Source: Flavimobilis sp052324925 (GTDB lineage Bacteria > Actinomycetota > Actinomycetes > Actinomycetales > Cellulomonadaceae). From it: 64,000 nt of DNA. The position numbers and the translations under genes were made by a program. This document shows positions 1 to 7,860 of this stretch, piece by piece (position 1 is the first letter of the stretch; each line of letters opens with the position of its first letter). Under the pieces are notes generated by a model. That model worked only from the letters and a program-made list of their open reading frames with translations. It searched no databases and was not told the origin of the DNA. The stretch lies in the NCBI GenBank assembly GCA_052324925.1, contig JBQPRE010000001.1. One strand, given 5' to 3'.

Positions 1-409
1 TCGTGCTCCGGGTCGTGAGCTTGCGCGTCGTCTTCTTGGTGAACGTCCGGCCCGACGTCAGCTCGATGAGGTAGCGCTTGGCTCCCTTGGTCGCCTTCCA
101 TCGGAGCGTCGTCGTCGTCCGGCCCGGGATTGCCTTGACGACGGGTCCGGCGGGCTTCTTCTTCGCGGCGCCCACGAGCGTGCCCGACGCGGCGCTGCCG
201 TGCGTGCCCGACGCGGCGCTGCCGTGCGTGCCCGACGCGGCGCTGCCGACGGGCGTGGCGGTCGCCGCGACCGGGAGGGAAAGTGTGAGCGTGACCGCGA
301 GCGCGAGCGCTGCGGTGAGTCGCCGCGACTGCGACGAACGGGATGCGAGACGACCGATCACGGCGTTCTCGCAGGTGTCGCGACGCATGTGCGTGCGGGT
401 GAATCGCAT
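1..409 (-). CDS. Secreted protein, signal peptide + Ser/Ala/Gly linker + fibronectin-III-like domain (3' end beyond window)
   Basis: Only the N-terminal 136 codons lie in the window; the gene continues leftwards past base 1. The ATG at 409 follows AGGGGG with a 6-nt gap; a second in-frame ATG is at 388. The protein starts with a basic segment, then a hydrophobic run (TAALALAVTLTLSLPVAATA), which is a classical Sec signal peptide ending near residue 45. Next comes an eight-residue repeat, SAASGTHG, nearly three times, encoded by a 24-bp tandem repeat at 179-248. After that follow a KKK motif and a segment typical of fibronectin type III strands (VKAIPGRTTTTLRWKATKGA, then KRYLIELTSG). Such domains are common linkers in actinobacterial cell-wall proteins and polysaccharide hydrolases. 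The catalytic part, if any, is outside the window, so function is unknown. Confidence 0.75.
   Translation of the reverse strand, partial: MRFTRTHMRRDTCENAVIGRLASRSSQSRRLTAALALAVTLTLSLPVAATATPVGSAASGTHGSAASGTHGSAASGTLVGAAKKKPAGPVVKAIPGRTTTTLRWKATKGAKRYLIELTSGRTFTKKTTRKLTTRST
179..248. repeat. 24-bp tandem repeat, about 2.9 copies
   Basis: The unit begins CGTGCCCGACGCGGCG and repeats at 179, 203 and 227, the last copy diverging in its final bases. It lies inside the partial secreted-protein gene. Because 24 is a multiple of three, each unit adds one SAASGTHG peptide to the linker between the signal peptide and the first domain. Copy number is probably variable between strains; that is inference. 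Confidence 0.85.
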
Positions 410-550
410 CCGGTGCCCCCTGGTGTCTCGGTACGCCGGATCATTGTGCGATGGTCGCGCGCGGCGGGTCCAGATCGAGGGGTAGGTGGTTGGTCACAGT
501 GGGCTCGGGTGTCGACACGCGTGCGCCGATGTGCCCGCGCATTCCCTATT

Positions 551-566
551 CTTACAACGCTGTAAG
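551..566. promoter_or_regulatory. 16-bp palindrome upstream of the beta-glucosidase, possible LacI-type operator
   Basis: CTTACAACGCTGTAAG is an inverted repeat matching at seven of eight positions per arm, with a central pyrimidine-purine step, 60 bp before the GH3 start. Size and symmetry suit a LacI-family operator. A LacI gene lies at 13912-14931, but its other candidate sites have a different core, so the cognate regulator is not known. Confidence 0.45.
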
Positions 567-625
567 CATGTGCACTAGCCTGGGCGAGACGATCAAGCCC
601 GCCCTCCGACGACGAAGGACACGCC

Positions 626-2932
626 GTGACCGAGCACCTCCCCTACCAGGACCCGACGCTCCCCACAGCCTCGCGAGTCACCGACCTCATCGCGCGCATG
701 ACGCTCGACGAGAAGGTCGGACAGATGCTCCAGCTCACGGCCCAGTCCGGCGTCCAGCACCTCATCGAGGACTTCCACGTCGGCTCGATCCTCCACACCT
801 CCCCCGAGCGCGTCCTCGAGGCTCACGACCACACCGAACGCACCCGCCTGCGCATCCCCCTGCTCATCGCCGAGGACTGCATCCACGGCCACTCGTTCTG
901 GGAAGGCGCGACAATCTTCCCCACCCAGCTCGGCATGGCCGCCTCCTGGGACCCCGAGCTCGTCGAGCAGACCGCCCGCGTCACCGCGATCGAGGCCGCC
1001 GCAACCGGCATCCACTGGACCTTCTCCCCCGTCCTCTGCATCGCCCGCGACCTGCGCTGGGGCCGCGTGAGCGAGACCTTCGGCGAGGACCCCTTCCTCA
1101 TCGGCGAGCTCGCCTCGGCGATGGTCCGCGGCTACCAGGGTGAGGGCCTCGCCGACGACACCGCGATCCTTGCGACCGCCAAGCACTTCGCTGCCTACTC
1201 CGAGACGCAAGGTGGACGCGACGCGACCGAGGCCGACGTCTCCCGCCGCAAGATGCGCTCGTGGTTCCTGCCACCCTTCGAGCGCGTCGCGCGCGAGGGC
1301 TGCCGCACCTTCATGCTCGGCTACCAGTCGACCGACGGCGTCCCCATCACGATCAACAACTGGCTCCTCACCGAGGTCCTGCGCGGCGAGTGGGGCTACA
1401 CCGGAACCCTCGTCACCGACTGGGACAACGTCGGCCGCATGGTGTGGGAGCAGCACATCATGCCCGACTACACCGCGGCCGCCGCGGCCGCCGTTAAGGC
1501 TGGCAACGACATGATCATGACGACGCCCAAGTTCTACGAGGGCGCGCTCGAGGCCGTGGCGAACGGCACGCTCGACGAAGCCGACATCGACGCGGCCGTC
1601 GCCCGCATCCTCACCCTGAAGTTCGACCTGGGACTCTTCGAGAACCCGCGTCGGCCTTCCGTCGAGCGGCAGCAGGCCGTCATCGGGACCGACGCGCACA
1701 CCGCGCTCAACCTCGACATGGCCCGCCGCTCCATCGTGCTCCTCGAGAACGACGGCACGCTCCCGCTCGCGGGCGGGCACGGCGCTGGCCTCGACGGACG
1801 CGTCGACGGGACCGACGGCAGCGTGCGACGCGTCGCCGTCGTCGGCCCCCTCGCGGACGACGCCCAGACGCAGCTCGGCGACTGGGCCGGGTCGTCCGGG
1901 CAGGCCGAGTGGCTGCCCGACGGTCACCCGCGCCACCTCATCACGACCGTCCTCGACGGCCTGCGCAACCACGCACCCGCCGACTGGGAGATCACGCACG
2001 CGCGCGGCGCCGACATCCTCACCCTCGGCGCCGACCCCGCCGGCGAGTACTTCCCCGACGGGCAGCCACGCCCCCAGATCGTCGTCCCCTGCGACCCCGA
2101 CGAAGCACTCCTCGACGAGGCCACCGCAGTCGCCACGGCGGCCGACCACGTCGTCGTCGTCGTGGGTGACCGCATCGAGCTCATCGGCGAAGGACGCTCG
2201 ACCGCGACGCTCGAGCTCATCGGCGCGCAGAACGCGCTGCTCGACGCGCTCGCCGACGCGGGCACGCCGTTCACGATCGTGCTCATGGCGTCGAAGCCGC
2301 TCGTCCTGCCGTCGTCGGCCGCGATGGCCTCCGCGATCCTCTGGGTGGCCAACCCGGGCATGCAGGGCGGCCGCGCCATCGCCGAGGTTCTGCTCGGCAT
2401 CACCGAGCCCGCGGGGCGTCTGCCGATCTCGTTCGCACGGCACGTCGGCCAGCAGCCGACGTTCTACAACCAGCTGCCTGGCCAGCACGGAACCCGGTAT
2501 GCCGACCTCACCCAGGACCCGGCGTGGGCCTTCGGCGACGGGCTCTCGTACACGACCGTCGAGTACTCCGACCTGCGGCTCGATCGTGCGGAGGCAACGC
2601 GCGACGACTTCGTGCGCGCAACCATCACCCTGACGAACACGGGGACGCGCCCCGCGCACGAGGTCGTCCAGCTCTACGTCAACGACGTCGTCACCTCAGT
2701 CTCGTGGGCGATCGCCGAGCTCAAGGCGTACCGCCGCGTCGAGGTCGCCCCCGGTGAGAGCCGCGAGGTGACGATCGACCTGCCCGTCGCGGACTGCACG
2801 CTCGTCACGGCCGACGGCAAGCGCGTCGTCGAGGACGGCGAGTTCGAGGTGCGCGTCGGTCCGTCCTCGCGTCAGGAGACGCACGAGACGGCGCGGTTCA
2901 CGGTTGCCTCACCGCTCTCCACGGTGGGCTGA
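626..2932 (+). CDS. Beta-glucosidase, glycoside hydrolase family 3
   Basis: A 768-residue GH3 enzyme expected to remove beta-linked glucose (or xylose) from the non-reducing end of oligosaccharides. The GTG start at 626 follows GAAGGAC. The N-terminal TIM barrel shows MTLDEKVGQM near residue 25, the AKHFAAY motif near 190, and LVTDWDN with the expected nucleophile Asp265. The middle alpha/beta sandwich includes the VVVVGDRIELIGEGRS segment, and a C-terminal fibronectin-III-like domain starts near residue 640. No signal peptide is present, so it probably acts in the cytoplasm on imported oligosaccharides. It is monocistronic, preceded by a palindrome at 551-566 and followed by a terminator. 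Exact substrate cannot be told from sequence; beta-xylosidase or other GH3 specificities remain possible. Confidence 0.93.
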   Translation: MTEHLPYQDPTLPTASRVTDLIARMTLDEKVGQMLQLTAQSGVQHLIEDFHVGSILHTSPERVLEAHDHTERTRLRIPLLIAEDCIHGHSFWEGATIFPTQLGMAASWDPELVEQTARVTAIEAAATGIHWTFSPVLCIARDLRWGRVSETFGEDPFLIGELASAMVRGYQGEGLADDTAILATAKHFAAYSETQGGRDATEADVSRRKMRSWFLPPFERVAREGCRTFMLGYQSTDGVPITINNWLLTEVLRGEWGYTGTLVTDWDNVGRMVWEQHIMPDYTAAAAAAVKAGNDMIMTTPKFYEGALEAVANGTLDEADIDAAVARILTLKFDLGLFENPRRPSVERQQAVIGTDAHTALNLDMARRSIVLLENDGTLPLAGGHGAGLDGRVDGTDGSVRRVAVVGPLADDAQTQLGDWAGSSGQAEWLPDGHPRHLITTVLDGLRNHAPADWEITHARGADILTLGADPAGEYFPDGQPRPQIVVPCDPDEALLDEATAVATAADHVVVVVGDRIELIGEGRSTATLELIGAQNALLDALADAGTPFTIVLMASKPLVLPSSAAMASAILWVANPGMQGGRAIAEVLLGITEPAGRLPISFARHVGQQPTFYNQLPGQHGTRYADLTQDPAWAFGDGLSYTTVEYSDLRLDRAEATRDDFVRATITLTNTGTRPAHEVVQLYVNDVVTSVSWAIAELKAYRRVEVAPGESREVTIDLPVADCTLVTADGKRVVEDGEFEVRVGPSSRQETHETARFTVASPLSTVG

Positions 2933-2958
2933 CGGCTTCACGGTGGGCTGACGGCTTC
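2921..2958. repeat. 19-bp tandem duplication at the 3' end of the beta-glucosidase gene
   Basis: ACGGTGGGCTGACGGCTTC occurs at 2921-2939 and again at 2940-2958. The first copy contains the GH3 stop codon. The second copy supplies part of the left arm of the following hairpin. Confidence 0.9.
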
Positions 2959-2983
2959 CCTCGTGTGAAGGGGGAAGCCGTCA
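2949..2983. terminator. Bidirectional terminator between convergent genes
   Basis: TGACGGCTTCCC (2949-2960) pairs perfectly with GGGAAGCCGTCA (2972-2983) around an 11-nt loop. It lies between the GH3 gene and the convergent SBF-like gene, whose stop codon (2981-2983) is built into the right arm. There is no T-tract. Confidence 0.8.
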
Positions 2984-3985
2984 GCTCGTCGGCGACGGGA
3001 GTCCCACCGCGGTCTCGCGGGCGAGGCGGCGGGCAAGGATCGCGCACACCGTGAGCTGCAGCTGGTGGTAGGCGATGACGGGCAGCGCGAGGCTCGCCGC
3101 CATCGCGGGGGCGAACAGCACCGCCGCCATCGGCAGGCCGGTCGCCGCAGACTTCTTCGACCCGCACATGAGCAGCGCGATCCGCTCACCGCGACCGAGG
3201 CCGAGCCTCCCGCCGCCCCACCACGTGAGTGCGAGCATGAGCGTGAGGACGACCCCGCACACGGCCAGCAGCGCGGCGAGGACGAGCGGAGTGACGGCGT
3301 CCCACGCGCCCGACGTCGAGGCCTCGCTCACCGACGTGTAGACGACGAGGAGGATCGTCGCGCGATCCGTCACGCGCGTGAGGCGCGGATGCAACCGCAG
3401 CCAGCGGCCGACGAGCGGCTGCAGCAGCTGCCCGACGATGAACGGCGCGAGCAGCATCGCCAGAGCGGGCAGGAGGACGGACCCGGCGCCACCGGTGCCG
3501 CCGGCGCCGAGGAGCGCGATCGCGAGCAGAGGCGTGACGATGACGCCGACGACGTTCGACACGGTCGCGCCCGTGAGTGCCGTCGGCACGTCACCCCGGG
3601 CCTCGCCCGTGAGGACGACGGACGACTGCACGGTCGACGGCAAGATCGACAGGTAGAGGAGCCCGCGACGCACGTCGTGCGGCAGGACCGCGTCGGGCAC
3701 GAACTGGATCGCGAGGCCGAGCAGCGGGAAGACGAGGAACGTCGCGGCAAGCATCGAGCCCTGCACCCGGACGCGCCGGGCGGCGCGGAGCAGCTCGCGG
3801 GACGGCATGCGCGCGCCGTAGAGCAGGAAGAGCAGGACGACAGCACCGTCGCGGACGCCGTCGAGCGCTGCTGCGACGCCACCACGCGCGGGCAGCAGCA
3901 GGCCGAGGGCGAGCAGGGAGAGGATCGATGCGGTGAGCGGGTCGATCCACCGCGGCCACGCGCGGGGTCGGGGGGTGGCACTCAC
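2981..3985 (-). CDS. SBF-like (bile acid:sodium symporter superfamily) transporter, YfeH type
   Basis: A 334-residue integral membrane protein with about ten hydrophobic segments. It matches the SBF-like branch of the BASS superfamily: N-terminal GLLLPARGG, LYGARMPSRELL near residue 57, and the conserved C-terminal motif CGSKKSAATGLPMA, which corresponds to the substrate-site region in YfeH relatives. Family members export or import organic anions, mostly undefined. The GTG start at 3985 lies six bases after TAGGGT (3992-3997, read on the minus strand), so the transcript looks leaderless; no Shine-Dalgarno is seen. It stands alone, divergent from the nucleotide-sugar dehydrogenase. The substrate is unknown. 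Confidence 0.85.
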   Translation of the reverse strand: MSATPRPRAWPRWIDPLTASILSLLALGLLLPARGGVAAALDGVRDGAVVLLFLLYGARMPSRELLRAARRVRVQGSMLAATFLVFPLLGLAIQFVPDAVLPHDVRRGLLYLSILPSTVQSSVVLTGEARGDVPTALTGATVSNVVGVIVTPLLAIALLGAGGTGGAGSVLLPALAMLLAPFIVGQLLQPLVGRWLRLHPRLTRVTDRATILLVVYTSVSEASTSGAWDAVTPLVLAALLAVCGVVLTLMLALTWWGGGRLGLGRGERIALLMCGSKKSAATGLPMAAVLFAPAMAASLALPVIAYHQLQLTVCAILARRLARETAVGLPSPTS

Positions 3986-3991
3986 ACGCCG

Positions 3992-3997
3992 ACCCTA
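3992..3997 (-). promoter_or_regulatory. -10 box of a probable leaderless promoter (SBF-like gene)
   Basis: Read on the minus strand this is TAGGGT, matching actinobacterial TANNNT, with six bases to the GTG start at 3985. Transcription would begin at or beside the start codon. Confidence 0.55.
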
Positions 3998-4188
3998 TCG
4001 CCGCGAGACCTTGCCGCTCCTCGCGTCGGCGTACCGAGAGCATCGAGGTGACCGCGACGTGCCACGGGGGGTCGACGCTGACCACCGGGGTGGGCTCGGG
4101 GTGAGAAGCCTCCCGACGGGTGACGCCCCCACCCGGCCCATCCCTACGCTCGAGATCACGCACGAAACAGCCGGGGGAAGGCACCACC

Positions 4189-5445
4189 ATGAGCAAGGTC
4201 GTCATTGTCGGGCAGGGCTACGTCGGCCTGCCTGTCGCTATGCGCGCAGTCACACAGGGGTACGACGTCGTGGGCCTCGACGTCGACGCGCTGCGCATCG
4301 AACGGCTCGCCGCGGGCCTGTCGTACGTCGACGACGTCACCGACGACGACCTCGCGGCGGCGCTCGCCTCCGGTCGCTATCTTCCGACCCGTCGCTACGA
4401 GGACGCTGCAGGGTTCGACGTCGCCGTCATCACGGTGCCCACCCCCCTGCGCGAGACCCTGCCCGACCTCACCTTCATCGAGCAGGCCGGCGCGGCGCTC
4501 GCGCCCTACGTGACGCGCGGCGCGACCGTCGTCCTCGAGTCGACGACGTACCCGGGCACGACCGAAGAGCTTCTCGTCGGGATCCTCGAGGCCGGGTCGG
4601 GGCTCACGGCCGGCCCGGACTTTCACGTCGGCTACTCGCCCGAGCGCATCGACCCGGGCAACGCCACGTACACGTTCGTCTCGACCCCCAAGGTCGTCTC
4701 CGGGATCGACGCTGCGTCGCTCGCCCGCGTCGAGGAGTTCTACGGTTCGCTCGTCGACCGGACGGTCCCCGTCTCAGGGACCCGTGAGGCCGAGCTCGCC
4801 AAGCTGCTCGAGAACACGTTCCGGCACGTCAACATCGCACTCGTCAACGAGCTCGCGGTCTTTGCGCACGACCTCGGGATCGACGTGTGGGAGTCGATCG
4901 ACGCCGCATCCTCGAAGCCGTTCGGCTTCATGCGGTTCACGCCCGGGCCTGGCGTCGGAGGCCACTGCCTTCCCGTCGACCCGAGCTACCTGTCATGGCA
5001 GGTGCGTCGCACGCTCGGGCGCTCGTTCCGCTTCGTCGAGCTCGCGAACGACGTCAACGACCACATGCCCGACCACGTCGTCACGCGCACGATCACGATG
5101 CTCAACGATCTGGGCCGCGCGGTGCGCGGTTCGCGCATCCTCCTGCTCGGCCTGGCGTACAAGCGTGACTCGCGCGATGCCCGGGAGTCTCCCGCCCTGC
5201 GCGTCGTCCACCTTCTTGCGGGGCTGGGGGCACAGCTGTCAGCGGTCGACGGACTCGTCGACCCGCGCTGGTGGCCGGTCGGCGTCGAACGCGTCGAGCT
5301 GGACGACGCGACCGTCGCCGCCTCGGACATGGCACTCCTGCTCACGCCGCACACGGGGCCCGACTACGACCTGCTCATCCGGGCGGGCCTGCCCGTCCTC
5401 GACACGCAGCACGTGCTCAAGGGCCCCGAGGTCCGAGCTCTCTAA
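4189..5445 (+). CDS. Nucleotide-sugar dehydrogenase (UDP-GlcNAc/UDP-ManNAc dehydrogenase type)
   Basis: A 418-residue NAD-dependent enzyme of the UDP-glucose/GDP-mannose dehydrogenase family, which oxidises C6 of a nucleotide sugar to a uronic acid. ATG 4189 follows GGGGGAAGG; in-frame codons upstream lack support. The Rossmann motif VVIVGQGYVGLP is at the N terminus, VITVPTPL and ESTTYPGTTEE follow, and the central domain carries PGPGVGGHCLPVDP with the catalytic Cys260. The C-terminal domain contains GLAYKRDSRDARESPA. The GGHCLPVDPSYL form favours WbpA/WecC-like UDP-HexNAc dehydrogenases over UDP-glucose dehydrogenase. No glycosyltransferase or polymer-export gene is nearby, so its cell-envelope pathway is elsewhere on the chromosome. 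Confidence 0.87.
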   Translation: MSKVVIVGQGYVGLPVAMRAVTQGYDVVGLDVDALRIERLAAGLSYVDDVTDDDLAAALASGRYLPTRRYEDAAGFDVAVITVPTPLRETLPDLTFIEQAGAALAPYVTRGATVVLESTTYPGTTEELLVGILEAGSGLTAGPDFHVGYSPERIDPGNATYTFVSTPKVVSGIDAASLARVEEFYGSLVDRTVPVSGTREAELAKLLENTFRHVNIALVNELAVFAHDLGIDVWESIDAASSKPFGFMRFTPGPGVGGHCLPVDPSYLSWQVRRTLGRSFRFVELANDVNDHMPDHVVTRTITMLNDLGRAVRGSRILLLGLAYKRDSRDARESPALRVVHLLAGLGAQLSAVDGLVDPRWWPVGVERVELDDATVAASDMALLLTPHTGPDYDLLIRAGLPVLDTQHVLKGPEVRAL

Positions 5446-5487
5446 CCCGCACGGCGACCCGTCCGGCGGCGGTCGCCGGGCCGCGCA

Positions 5488-5547
5488 CCCGCAAGTTTGT
5501 GCGCTACCCGCACGTCCAGACCCGCGGGTAGCGCACAAACCTGCGGG
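5488..5547. terminator. Long imperfect palindrome between convergent genes
   Basis: Two 24-base arms (5488-5511 and 5524-5547) match at 23 positions around a 12-nt loop. The arms include GTTTGTGCGCTACCCGC. The element lies between the dehydrogenase stop and the fructokinase stop, so it can end both transcripts. Its loop-side CCGCACGTC also occurs in the palindrome at 23397-23439, suggesting a common type of extragenic element. Confidence 0.8.
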
Positions 5548-5602
5548 TAGCCGGCCCGCGCCAGGCCGCTCGGGCCGGGCCGCTCGGGCCTGGCTGCCCG
5601 TG

Positions 5603-6529
5603 TCACGCCTCCGGGGCGAGGACGTCGCGCAGCTCCGCCCGTGTCGGCGGGTTGGCGCCCGCACGCGAGACGGTGACGGACGCGGCAGCCGCCGCGGCTC
5701 GTGCCGCGGTGAGCACCGCCTCGTCGGAGAGTCCGCGCAGGCGTCGACCTCCTGCGGCGCCGACGACACCGCCCGTCGCGAGCGCGTCGAGGAGCGCCCC
5801 CATGAATGTGTCGCCGGCACCGACCGTGTCGACGACGTCGACGCGTCGGCCAGGCACCTCGAGCAGGCGTCCGTCGTGGCGCAGGAGCCACGCGCCGTCG
5901 CCGCCGCGCGTGACGACGACGAGCCCCGCACCCCACGCCGACCAGCGCCGCGCAACGTTGAGCGGGTCGACGCCGGGCGCGAACCAGGCGAGATCCTCGT
6001 CGGACACCTTGACGACGTCCGCGAGCGCGACGATCTCCTCGACGCGGGCGCGCACGGAGTCGGCGTCCGCGATGAGCGCGGGCCGGATGTTGGGGTCGAC
6101 CCCGACGACCGCGCGCCCTCGGGCGCGCCGCACGGCATCGCGGACCGCGGTTCCGCCGGGCTCGAGGAACGTCGCGATCGAGCCGACGTGCACGACGTCC
6201 GCCGAACTCACGTCGACATCACCGAGCTCCCAGGCGATGTCGAATTCGTACGACGCAACGCCGTCGGCGTCGAGCGTCACCGCGGCCGACGACGTCCGGC
6301 CCGTCGAGGGCACGTGCGCGGCGACGGTGACGGATGACGCCTCGAGCCACTCGCGCACGAGCCGCCCTCGCTCGTCGTCGGCGAGAGCCGTCACGAGCGT
6401 GACGTCGCGCCCGAGCCGACCCAGCGTGAGGGCAACGTTCGCGAGCGAGCCGCCCGGCAGGTCGCGCGGACCGTCGGGCCCGGGAACGACGTCGACGAGC
6501 GCCTCGCCGACGACGAGGAACCGGGTCAC
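5603..6529 (-). CDS. PfkB-family carbohydrate kinase, probable fructokinase
   Basis: A 308-residue ribokinase-fold sugar kinase. The GTG at 6529 overlaps the upstream isomerase stop by four bases (GTGA), which points to translational coupling. The N-terminal FLVVGEALVDVVPGPDG and GGSLANVALTLGRLG are the sugar-binding motif of PfkB fructokinases. GVDPNIRP lies in the middle, and the C-terminal signature DTVGAGDTFMGALLDAL carries the catalytic Asp and the anion hole. In this operon it would phosphorylate the fructose made from mannose by the preceding enzyme, giving fructose 6-phosphate for glycolysis. The fructose assignment is inferred from motif and context; 2-keto-3-deoxygluconate or another sugar kinase role is less likely. 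Confidence 0.88.
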   Translation of the reverse strand: MTRFLVVGEALVDVVPGPDGPRDLPGGSLANVALTLGRLGRDVTLVTALADDERGRLVREWLEASSVTVAAHVPSTGRTSSAAVTLDADGVASYEFDIAWELGDVDVSSADVVHVGSIATFLEPGGTAVRDAVRRARGRAVVGVDPNIRPALIADADSVRARVEEIVALADVVKVSDEDLAWFAPGVDPLNVARRWSAWGAGLVVVTRGGDGAWLLRHDGRLLEVPGRRVDVVDTVGAGDTFMGALLDALATGGVVGAAGGRRLRGLSDEAVLTAARAAAAAASVTVSRAGANPPTRAELRDVLAPEA

Positions 6530-7761
6530 GACGCCACCTGCCCGTCGGCGACGGCCCGCGCGATCGAGGGGCCGAGCGGGAGGCGCGGCAGGAGCGCCGA
6601 CTGGACCGCGTGGTAAAGGTCGGGCTTGCCCGGCCACACGGTGCCAGCGGGCTCGAGCGTCGGCGAGAGCTCGTGGTGCCACGAGCCGCGCTCGTGGTCG
6701 ATGACGTGCGTGACGATGTGGTCCCACCAGCGCGCGTAGAGCTCGGCGTAGCGGCCCTCCCCCGTGCGGCGATGGAGCGCGTCGGCGGCTGCGGCCGCCT
6801 CGGCAGCGACCCAGTGCATGCGGTCGCGCACGACGGGCGCGCCATCCCAGCCGGTCGTGTAGACGAAGCCTTCGGCGCCGTCCGCGTCCCAGCCGTCGGC
6901 AGCAGCACGCTCGAAGAGCGTGACGGCCGCGGGCAGGAGCGTGCTCGGAGCGTCCGCACCGAGCGCTCCCTCGACGTGGACAAGGAGCCGCGCCCACTCG
7001 AACCCATGCCCGACGGTCGCGCCGTACGGCTTGAACTGGTCGCCCGGGCGGTCAGCGTTGAGCTCGAGGTCTGCGACCCATGAGGCGTCGAAGTGCTCGG
7101 GAAGACGCCCGTCGTGCGCGCGTGACAGGTCGACGACGAACGACGCGATCCGTGCTGCACGCTCGCGCCACGCTGGGTCCCCCGTCGCGTCGGCGACCGC
7201 GAGGAGCGCCTCGACGGAGTGCATGTTCGCGTTGATGCCGCGGTAGTTGTCGAGCTCCGTGAACATCACGTCCCACGTGTCGACGGCCCGGCCGGCTTCG
7301 TCGTCCCAGAACCGCTCGAGGTAGACCGCACACGCCTCGTCGAGCAGCTCGCTCGCTCCCGGAAGGCCGGCGAGCGTCGCGGTGGAGGCCGCGAGCAGCA
7401 CGAACGCGTGGTCGTAGCAGGACTTGCCCGAGGCGACGTCGGGGGCGCCCGACGCGTCGAGCGCGTGGAACCAGCCGCCGTGCTCGGCGTCTCGCAGCGG
7501 GCCGGTGAGGCCCGCGAGCGCGCCCGCAGCGACGGGTGCCGAGCCCGGGATCCCCAGCATGGCGCCGAGCGCATACACGTGGACGGTGCGGCACGTGATC
7601 CACGTCTGCACGCCGCGGTCAGCCCACGGCAGGCCGTCGTCACCGAGGTAGGCGGCGCCGCCGCCGGGAGCGACGACGTGCGCGCGGCCGAACCCGAGCA
7701 GGTCGCGAACGTGCTGGTCGAGCCACGTGCGGTGGCTGGGCAGTGCGGTCCAGGGAAGCAT
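6526..7761 (-). CDS. AGE-family mannose isomerase / N-acylglucosamine 2-epimerase
   Basis: A 411-residue (alpha/alpha)6-barrel protein of the N-acylglucosamine 2-epimerase superfamily. Start ATG 7761 (MLPWTALPSH) is preceded by AAGAGGA; a longer in-frame extension upstream lacks a ribosome site. Family features are RTVHVYALG near residue 60, SCYDHAFVLLA near 130, the EHFDASW segment near 225 and the conserved HGFEWARLL near 255. Size and motifs agree with bacterial mannose/fructose isomerases of the YihS type as well as cellobiose 2-epimerases. Lying between a beta-mannosidase and a fructokinase, interconversion of mannose and fructose is the most economical role. Only assay can separate this from epimerisation of mannobiose or cellobiose. 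Confidence 0.87.
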   Translation of the reverse strand: MLPWTALPSHRTWLDQHVRDLLGFGRAHVVAPGGGAAYLGDDGLPWADRGVQTWITCRTVHVYALGAMLGIPGSAPVAAGALAGLTGPLRDAEHGGWFHALDASGAPDVASGKSCYDHAFVLLAASTATLAGLPGASELLDEACAVYLERFWDDEAGRAVDTWDVMFTELDNYRGINANMHSVEALLAVADATGDPAWRERAARIASFVVDLSRAHDGRLPEHFDASWVADLELNADRPGDQFKPYGATVGHGFEWARLLVHVEGALGADAPSTLLPAAVTLFERAAADGWDADGAEGFVYTTGWDGAPVVRDRMHWVAAEAAAAADALHRRTGEGRYAELYARWWDHIVTHVIDHERGSWHHELSPTLEPAGTVWPGKPDLYHAVQSALLPRLPLGPSIARAVADGQVAS

Positions 7762-7820
7762 GGCGATCCTCTTCGTCTCGGGCTGCGGGCGGGCGTCGGC
7801 CCAGGGCTGCGGTGTCGTGC

Positions 7821-7856
7821 GGGCGGTGGCGGCACTCGCGGGTGCCGCCACCGCCC
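7821..7856 (-). terminator. Stem-loop just after the beta-mannosidase stop
   Basis: A perfect 15-bp stem (7821-7835 with 7842-7856) closes a six-base loop five bases after the beta-mannosidase stop codon. There is no U-tract. It sits inside the operon, so it probably acts as a partial terminator or 3'-end stabiliser, lowering expression of the isomerase and kinase relative to upstream genes. Confidence 0.75.
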
Positions 7857-7860
7857 CGGG

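Noticed and set aside
6526..7761. Longer N-terminal form of the AGE protein starting near 7851
   Set aside because: The extra residues are Ala/Pro/Thr low complexity and overlap the stem-loop at 7821-7856; ATG 7761 has a good ribosome site.
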